Below the pieces are notes generated by a model. It was not told the DNA's origin and ran no database searches. It was given only the letters and a program-made list of their open reading frames with translations. A stretch of 27,636 nucleotides of DNA, taken from Cyclobacteriaceae bacterium (GTDB lineage Bacteria; Bacteroidota; Bacteroidia; Cytophagales; Cyclobacteriaceae). The position numbers and the translations under genes were made by a program. Location: contig JAKISE010000035.1 in assembly GCA_021648745.1 (NCBI GenBank), positions 1-27,636 on the forward strand, in the 5' to 3' direction. Each line of letters begins with the position of its first letter. The first letter of the stretch is position 1. This document shows positions 25,701 to 27,636 of this stretch, piece by piece.

Positions 25701-26659
25701 TTTATGCGCGTATTGGTGCAGAGTCGCTTGGGTTAGGCAATAGCTTTACAGCACAATACTTTGATGCAGCCGCTCCAAACTCAGGCAATGTATCGCAAGG
25801 AGGAGCCGGTCCCCTTAACCATGTAAGTGGTGCCGAGTATTGGGAACTATCAAGGAGTGCAGGTGCCTCTAACCCATTGGTTAAATTATATTGGGAAGAT
25901 GGTACACGAAGTGATATTACTGATTTAACAGGTAATGATTTAGTGGTGGCTCATTATACAGCTAGCAACTGGCAAAGTGAAGGGGGAACTATAACTGGAG
26001 GCTCAACTACTGCCGTTGGCTCAGTAACTTCTACCAGCCCTTTAACTTCGTTAAGCCCCATTACATTTGGTTCTGCCTTTAATGTTAATGCACTGCCCAT
26101 TGAGTTACTAAGTTTTGAAGCGGAAGCTTTAGCTACCGCTGTTAAGCTTACTTGGAGTACGGCTAGTGAACTTAATAATGATTATTTTACACTCTACCGC
26201 TCAAAAGATGGTGAGAACTATGTAGAAGTAACAACCATTATAGGTGCTGGTGATAGTCAAGAAGAAATTGCTTATTCATTTGTTGATGAGCGTCCGTATA
26301 ATGGGATTTCGTACTACAAATTAACACAAACTGATTTTGATGGCACTAATGTTGAAGTTGGGATTGTGTTGGTTAGAATGTCTAATAACTCTCAAGTACT
26401 AGAATTGGTTTCTTACCCTAATCCGTTCCAAAACGAAGCAATCACATTAAGCCTTTCAGGCCTAAATGAGGAAGAGCTGGTAACCGTTTTAATCGTAGAT
26501 GCCTTTGGTAAGCAACAATATATGCAGAAGCATGCAGCTAATGATTCAGGGTACCTTGATGTAACTGTGGAGCAATCTATCCAATGGAACTCCGGGGTTT
26601 ATGTGGTGCGTGTAATTTCCGAAAAAGGAGCTGTTCAGTCAAGAATTGTAAAACAATAG
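13712..26659 (+). CDS. Giant T9SS type A surface protein with beta-solenoid-like repeats (4,315 aa)
   Basis: I chose the ATG at 13712 because MKNIISILLVSLVSTYTIAQ is a clean signal peptide. The mature protein is low in Cys and rich in Asn, Gly, Thr and Ser. It is made of short beta-rich units whose common core is a variant of F.nL..sGsGtK.l.gn..v.GdvtInnGv, seen at least 12 times; this resembles filamentous-haemagglutinin or pectate-lyase-like solenoids. Larger blocks open with an NW motif (residues about 21, 1275, 2409, 3185 and 3627), and the first four end with a conserved 160-190-residue unit. The C-terminus has a FPVGDG module, a LPIELLSFEA-type segment and a T9SS type A sorting tail. 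An adhesin, matrix or gliding role is inferred. Eight G residues at 13843-13850 are a possible on/off switch. A hairpin terminator follows. Confidence 0.92.
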   Translation: MKNIISILLVSLVSTYTIAQNSFTSNNAAISDFNNVANWTDDAAGGAIPNFSNGLDNFTIADGHNYQTTGALNIAALVIGQGGSAATLLLNDVLDLEGNMLIETGSTLTADNNQINMAGNWTEIGTGSLSSTGTVVFDAFLVQTISAAAAFNNLTFSGGGVVSSGGNVRVNGNWLITNNTNFSTGNLHDLYGNLTVDNGSIYNATDGRLTLRGSVDQALNIGTNAIFDQVYFQPGAAIDFNITGNFVANDLTYIYPDATLNGAGDHTIEQLIQNGAVNFSGSITFTGNRANDTDDNIFGLGTADIIIAGNYFFSNTTNGDAISIGGNLTIQSGYLVIDEGSVTGTGGSIFQINDGNTVYLRGVDNFPTGFGTVDFQGVTSRALYDLRANQTIRGGITYARLALGAASGVDTGSRIKTADGPLDINGYLDLNNGITLSLGGFSHTLEGYLYNNTNSSISGAAATLTLDAPDARQDIQSSGTGSYNLSSLIITNTAPTAVRTINIDDNNFQAFNFSVSNAGGSISNYLIVDIDANLMVGFGTYSVGANVELRTSGPSEFNSMMAFYAESLDAQSTILFDGTTQSIPGVTYGNVEIRGNGNKNATAGFNVVGNFSRVGDTPIFVDGGFNHTVTGNWVMNVAYTNNMTGSMDFNGTDQTISGSDFNNVSYSGSGAKSMLGNQFVSGDVTINNGVTVEAGIYSIDMTGGHWVNGGTGAFNQSTGSVLFSSTSTGQNITANPNNIFGDLDIDNNTRTVNAQTDIIVSRDFDLVQNTGDFNLQGFTLFVGRHFNNRTGTSFSFTLPAATVHFNGNTGQNIRNYIAGIYPNLTFSGLGEKRFFDNGLDINGDVTITNTTLDAANLSHTVAGDWNNGGSFQHTQAITFDGDDQNISASTFHDTFFSGTGIKTLTGNITLNGRLQINDGVTLDVGASSFKITVEESWTNSGTGVFLPQNGLVEFSGGYSQMFTGAVGFPSAGKQFWDVLINTNTSRTELDGDLIIENDFAINAGAELEMDAFDMYVAANFINNGTFDFNSNNSRLTFNGGAGVYTINPGGANFRHITVDANASSEYQLQSNLNFSTGIGGTAILIVNNGKFDLNGNEVTFPTNNTLNIDINGGTLEVDEGASLRLGRDSRINNNGGTFRVVGTASNPAVINSLDPDIGDYYSYAQTGGTIEAQYYSISNTTGNGVEITGGTIDPANNFSNGVFSNGAGTAYLTLNIPFTAALPNVIFNAGPTFNVSAPNDYSGALAVDFQDALGGLAGEANDNDGFNQIAWSFSGTGKFWDGGGDAVSWNDAANWSPDGIPLVSDVVFLDHSTVGGAYAVAIQGSDAIGLKLIIDAGGADDISLTVGNGRTLDIEELLTIIDGSLIQTDASTIRLAGAFSNSGTYTANTNLFMLDGTSGVHTFNTNSDPFYNLTVSASGAQYNLDNNLILNGDFLLLGGIFNVVGNQSINLPGNWTLNGGSFLPGTGAVNLTGTAGTQLIYGGLFYDLGLFGNANVQLTSNATIQDDFTITSGFGGIFDAQAFIVKVADDWQNNRGAAAFVQSGSGAVIFDGGGQNIGGSEFTTFNSVFFSGTGTKLMTRSCTITQDMNILSGIGRVEINPGVTVTGTGGGTLSQTGGQLRIEDTNNFPTGFGTVSLTGGEVFYYANIDQNIFATTYFDLRVGRPTGGNTPTKTLLGNITVNDDLVLNDTEVILAANNFIINLEDALAIPTGGQQVNWGTAGGTGTLNHFGNYWNIDADITGFNNLILGGSGGKYMNNALTITGDVIINDGILLDMNSNTMTGTGLKSFTMIGTSRVITENIADPLPAFPTAFGTYSLATTSRVTLDGSGNQIIYTTPTYGRLDVNSNNNATLDGNLNVDGDFYMNDNVTLIDGGFNINLAGSISDIRDYTPTPGITVTFDGADQVVRSGEATPIDYINLPNVVLGGSGTKILTGGQDYFRISGDLTINNSITVNLSRNVDFSGANFTNNGTLNHTANTINFNRTGVQTIDPGANHTFQTTRFENGGGTKSIINNGLNIDGGQIEFFSNATVDFGSLTHYFAITSINDDNTETLITANANLVLDRIGTQALVKDKTWSNITFAGSGNKLVGGTLTANDVIINNGVNLYMSSDYGTNIGDFVVRGNWTNAGAFYDYTSTVAFESTDTNPKAIDNNGFDFYNVTFNQTNTSIRAYTLQSGLVIQEDLTIGTGATLDVNGFNLTLGNNDGGNPDAEQHYIAAGATLIISPGSTLFFNANDTGADDTNDGDPTLIVDGTFNLVGASGNLARIDRSAGGYRIDIDIQSGGTINARFYEISTLVDAGLDVQVGANVATSGVNNNFSDGTWSGMNVANSGNRLYLNFEADATGLSDVNNVTFNHAGAPNPAFHFNVRRSAGAGGVLTFAGTINGLLAGETYEDDGDGTKIIWPVLSFTNWTGAISSDWSVAGNWDNGVPSNVLDAIIGLQTNNPIINSVSGNGAAKSVTLTNGILTLDDGNDLNSVGDVVIGQGTANGILAVANASSDVIISGGLTIGGNGIYIPGGGTFIFNAAGGTVTIRPNNSSLNNITFTGAATYLVSGTTIDIDGDINITNGTYSFSTNNYTATVGGDILNTAPGSFSTSTNGVVILDGAAQTIKDVDFNQLTVSGTLTKTLEGIINVNGDLIVNSTLNAGTAMLTMNDDVTIASGGTFNDGGGSHNFDGANWTGTGAYAGSGTIVFTRTGNQNIYASKFNNLDIAGTNTKLLQGDTDLTGDFIVRNSIASMRLNTYLINNTSGTGTMIVEAGESVFILGVNNFPSGFATYALDPTSLSRFEGTNDQTIRGGVQYGRLYLLNANTKTLGGDIDVDGDLDFNTATLDVSANNYEITLAGEWDNNDGGSFIARNGQVVLDGAVAGFQNIRANITGTKDFYDLRIDKSAGVGRYLANGVDVSVLNDLVIQNGTFRNEYTNRDLNVGGNINCIGGTIETDGRFVMNKTSGTGFITANGSTLFDLDINTGGTYLLQDNLTVSNLFSVTSGTFNGNGNTVQLGDWLDVVTIAGTYIAGAGGRLELGRLVSLTVTPSGTIDLAGTPGSPVTVTRRSTNDYNFSVQGTIRAQNYLFEYMGINGIKIENGAIIDATDNFSNGSFANGASGGTLLNIESTQDLTGNPGRIENVAFPSNPGGGASNVSKLIAGSGTIEFYDAVGAFAGFNFENDPGNLINWTGTETLIWTAGAGTSDWFTAGNWESSLGGNKVPTATDLVIIDDTPVIQPVVSADGTAVVRAEAKTLTINFGAVLTLNTSVDDAFPDLDVSGDITINGIFITNGAEDRIRIQGAWTRGGSGSFTQSTSRVDFATSGGVDVINNGTSPFYDLTIQSGNFQLGSNTFVQNDFTIDVGAIFDVTSSNLDLWIRGDFSNSGTFNAQQGQVVLYSPLAGVRTIETGGAPFYDLTINALATAAYNLQSTTTVLGDLAINGGTLSLNSNTLNVGDGIGTDILSLTTSLATLTMGANGTLSMGNNSSIQVTDGLFQAVGTDISNKAIINSQSGSYGFVVAGGQLDARFYEINNLNTTGLHLQNGAGLDAASNLSDGSFSSGTAGGRYLLLENDLGVDITLNNVVFNSGTAVNARRLTGTNNYIFNDASGVLAGSIFEDDSPANGDGDGRIRWIYTSLITWTGATSADWNTGSNWSGGVVPTAANDVLIPSGTLNDPLLFVGADGVAKDLTIAVGASMEFDSNGGAANLVLSGSFINSGTFTHTQGYIYVDGNWTNVGTYTAVSDIQTVVELNASTGNVLIETGGDAFCDLIIQSDIGGDGDAVFQTVDPILINCNIDVRDGTLQIMDPLHTISINNTSSYSTFRVETAGSLIHGNSTINLQSTGTGIILRSLGSNLYNIVTSGSGLVTLYSDVTIDNDLTLGADTDLSLYTITLNGNLSNTGTFTSSTSTVSLVGAATQTITSAGGISFNNLTVANSSGLFPQIILNDPILITGALTLTDGVIASSIADFVHLNGGSLSGGSAASYVDGPMQRTGDGDFTFPVGDGLFYARIGAESLGLGNSFTAQYFDAAAPNSGNVSQGGAGPLNHVSGAEYWELSRSAGASNPLVKLYWEDGTRSDITDLTGNDLVVAHYTASNWQSEGGTITGGSTTAVGSVTSTSPLTSLSPITFGSAFNVNALPIELLSFEAEALATAVKLTWSTASELNNDYFTLYRSKDGENYVEVTTIIGAGDSQEEIAYSFVDERPYNGISYYKLTQTDFDGTNVEVGIVLVRMSNNSQVLELVSYPNPFQNEAITLSLSGLNEEELVTVLIVDAFGKQQYMQKHAANDSGYLDVTVEQSIQWNSGVYVVRVISEKGAVQSRIVKQ
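13772..13906 (+). repeat. First NW opening motif, carrying the G8 tract
   Basis: FNNVANWTDDAAGGAIP, followed by a strand ending in FTIADG, is the N-terminal member of the NW motif family that later opens each block. Its loop between NW and IP is encoded partly by eight consecutive G residues (13843-13850, codons 44-47). Confidence 0.65.
17045..17660 (+). repeat. Block boundary 1: closing unit then NW motif
   Basis: The closing unit (about residues 1112-1272) contains GGTLEVDEG, VVGTASNPAVI, IEAQYYSISN, NNFSNGVFSNG, LPNVIFNAG and DALGGLAGEANDNDGFNQIAW. WNDAANWSPDGIP then opens the next block. The same order recurs three more times. Confidence 0.75.
20368..21055 (+). repeat. Block boundary 2: closing unit then NW motif
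   Basis: The closing unit (about residues 2220-2406, the longest copy) contains GATLIISPGS, VGASGNLARI, INARFYEIST, NNNFSDGTW, NNVTFNHAG and LLAGETYEDDGDGTKIIW. WSVAGNWDNGVP follows. The extra length comes from an Asp-rich insertion (NDTGADDTNDGDP), which could bind calcium. Confidence 0.75.
22754..23385 (+). repeat. Block boundary 3: closing unit then NW motif
   Basis: The closing unit (about residues 3015-3178) contains GRLELGRLVS, LAGTPGSPVTV, IRAQNYLFEY, DNFSNGSFANG, IENVAFPSN and DAVGAFAGFNFENDPGNLINW. WFTAGNWESSLGGNKVP then opens block 4. The YEI motif is changed to YLFEY here. Confidence 0.75.
24084..24710 (+). repeat. Block boundary 4: closing unit then NW motif
   Basis: The closing unit (about residues 3458-3622) contains NGTLSMGNNSSI, VGTDISNKAII, LDARFYEINN, SNLSDGSFSSG, LNNVVFNSG and SGVLAGSIFEDDSPANGDG. 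WNTGSNWSGGVVP then opens the last block, which is shorter and ends in the C-terminal sorting region instead of another closing unit. Confidence 0.75.
26400..26659 (+). other. T9SS type A C-terminal sorting domain of the giant protein
   Basis: The last 86 or so residues contain SYPNPFQN, then ITLSLSGL, VTVLIVDAFGKQ, WNSGVYVVRVIS and the basic end SRIVKQ. This is the Por_Secre_tail pattern (TIGR04183-type), recognised by the type IX machinery and removed or exchanged at the cell surface. Confidence 0.9.
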
Positions 26660-26675
26660 AGCGCTATTAACTACT

Positions 26676-26713
26676 AAAAGGCACTTATTCACATTAGAAT
26701 AAGTGCCTTTTTT
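26676..26713 (+). terminator. Intrinsic terminator after the giant gene
   Basis: AAAAGGCACTTATTC (26676-26690) pairs with GAATAAGTGCCTTTT (from 26697) around a six-base loop and runs into six T. Because the upstream arm begins with A residues it could also act on the minus strand. It separates the giant gene from the following secreted-protein gene. Confidence 0.85.
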
Positions 26714-26785
26714 GTTTGTCTTTATTGATAAGTTCAATCCCTTGTTTTATTTTAGTGTATTCAAAATTATTTTAATCCAAATTAT

Positions 26786-27478
26786 ATGAAAAATTTTACC
26801 ACACTGCTATTTGTTGTTTGTTCCATTACAGGTTTTGCGCAAAAACAAGAAGTACTTGATAAGTTGGCCGTTTATGGCATTACTGCCGAAACACTTGGTA
26901 CTGGTTTGCAAGACCATGATGCCATACATTCGTTTGATATTGACATAACCACCAATAACGGAACTAAAAATATTATAGAGGTAGGGCACTTTAACCCCTT
27001 GGTGCCTATTGGAGAACGCTGGACTTTAATAACAGTAAACGGCAAAACACCCTCCAAAAAGGAAATAAAGAAATTTAATAAAGCGCATAATACCAAGCAG
27101 CCAGATATTAACGGTGAAATATCTGACGATTCTTGGAAAATAGCAAAGGAAACAGGAGACGAAATTGTAATCAGCTTTAAATATAACAAAGAGAGTTTAC
27201 CTAAAAAGTTTGATTTTTTGGCTAATTGTACAGGAAAGGCCTTTATTAGTAAAAAAACGAAACGGCTTGTAAAAGCAACTTTTACAAATGATGGTCCCCT
27301 TAAAGTTAAAATATTTAATGTATCTAAATTAGAAATGATTATTGATTACCATTATATAAAAGAGGAAAAATTATATGTAATGGATACCCAACACCTGGAT
27401 ATGCAAGTTAAATTACTTGGCCAACTTGTTGAGGTAGAAGAGCTGAATGAATACTACCACTACAAAAAAGTAAAATAG
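26786..27478 (+). CDS. Hypothetical secreted protein, 230 aa
   Basis: I do not recognise this family. A signal peptide (MKNFTTLLFVVCSITGFAQ, residues 1-19) is clear, and no lipobox Cys follows it directly, so the protein is probably periplasmic or secreted. The mature part is about 210 residues, Lys-rich and mostly beta strands: HSFDIDITTNNGTKNIIEVGHFNP, WTLITVNGKTPSKKEI, DEIVISFKYN, KRLVKATFTN and KLYVMDTQHLDMQVK. Alternating strands with turns suggest a lipocalin- or LolA-like barrel, but this is only an impression of fold. There is no T9SS tail. It follows the terminator of the giant gene, so it is probably transcribed separately; only a near match to the -7 element lies upstream. Confidence 0.8.
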   Translation: MKNFTTLLFVVCSITGFAQKQEVLDKLAVYGITAETLGTGLQDHDAIHSFDIDITTNNGTKNIIEVGHFNPLVPIGERWTLITVNGKTPSKKEIKKFNKAHNTKQPDINGEISDDSWKIAKETGDEIVISFKYNKESLPKKFDFLANCTGKAFISKKTKRLVKATFTNDGPLKVKIFNVSKLEMIIDYHYIKEEKLYVMDTQHLDMQVKLLGQLVEVEELNEYYHYKKVK

Positions 27479-27486
27479 GTTTATCT

Positions 27487-27494
27487 TATATTTG
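27487..27494 (+). promoter_or_regulatory. Orphan -7 element (TATATTTG)
   Basis: This is an exact TAnnTTTG match just after the last gene, with no ORF before the window ends. It could drive a gene beyond the edge or a short RNA ending at the palindrome at 27557-27606. Confidence 0.35.
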
Positions 27495-27556
27495 CAGACC
27501 TGCCAGGTTTAAGTGCCTGATTATAATGCGCTTACAAAAAACGCTTACTTTGCTTT

Positions 27557-27606
27557 ATAATAGCCACGAATGCACGAATATTTATTCGTGCATTCGTGGC
27601 TATTAT
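27557..27606. repeat. Perfect 24-bp palindrome (REP-like or terminator)
   Basis: Bases 27557-27580 are the exact reverse complement of 27583-27606, with only TT between. The arms contain GCCACGAATGCACGAAT, more G+C-rich than the surroundings. Sequences of this kind recur between genes in many Bacteroidota (recollection, not searched), so it may be a dispersed palindromic repeat. It could also act as a bidirectional terminator, though no T tract follows. Confidence 0.75.
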
Positions 27607-27636
27607 TTAATGATACGTACATCTGTTTATTGAAAT

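Overview
The window looks like chromosomal DNA from a marine or environmental Bacteroidota, probably of the Cytophagales/Flammeovirgaceae type. The DNA is A+T-rich and start sites lack Shine-Dalgarno sequences. Several genes are preceded by the Bacteroidota -7 element TAnnTTTG. Two secreted proteins carry type IX secretion system (T9SS) C-terminal signals, one of the gliding-motility (CHU_C, type B) kind and one of the type A tail kind. The family-level assignment is inference from these signs only.

Layout. Bases 1-504 (minus) hold the N-terminal 168 codons of a CobB/SIRT5-like sirtuin that runs off the left edge. A divergent DUF4251-type secreted protein follows (551-1116) with a one-base frameshift. 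On the minus strand come a sodium:neurotransmitter-symporter family transporter (1128-2510) and a DUF4159 protein (2619-3296). A Ste24-like M48 membrane protease (3407-4639, plus) converges on a two-gene phospholipid operon on the minus strand: a PlsB-like glycerol-phosphate acyltransferase followed by gpsA, which makes its substrate, with an 11-base overlap. An unrecognised two-helix membrane protein without a normal start codon (7465-8121, minus) lies next to a 438-base non-coding stretch. That stretch contains a MITE-like element of about 265 bp with 32-bp terminal inverted repeats and an internal hairpin; fragments of its ends recur nearby and at about 3.37 kb.

The right half is surface biology. 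A 939-aa gliding-motility-type secreted protein (8560-11379) overlaps a small DCC-family thiol-disulfide protein. Next are fabD with its own promoter and a strong terminator, and an MBL-fold hydrolase. Then comes a single gene of about 12.9 kb (13712-26659) for a 4,315-aa T9SS type A cell-surface protein. It is built of short beta-solenoid-like repeats arranged in four large blocks plus a shorter fifth, each block opened by an NW-containing motif, and the first four closed by a conserved unit of about 165-190 aa. A run of eight G residues lies just after its signal peptide, in an otherwise G-poor region, and would shift the frame if it changed length, which makes it a candidate phase-variation switch. 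A small secreted protein and a perfect 24-bp palindrome finish the window.

The strongest candidates for something not yet described are the poly-G tract in the giant adhesin-like gene, the MITE-like element with its scattered ends, and the block architecture of the giant protein. No CRISPR array, tRNA, rRNA or transposase gene was seen.
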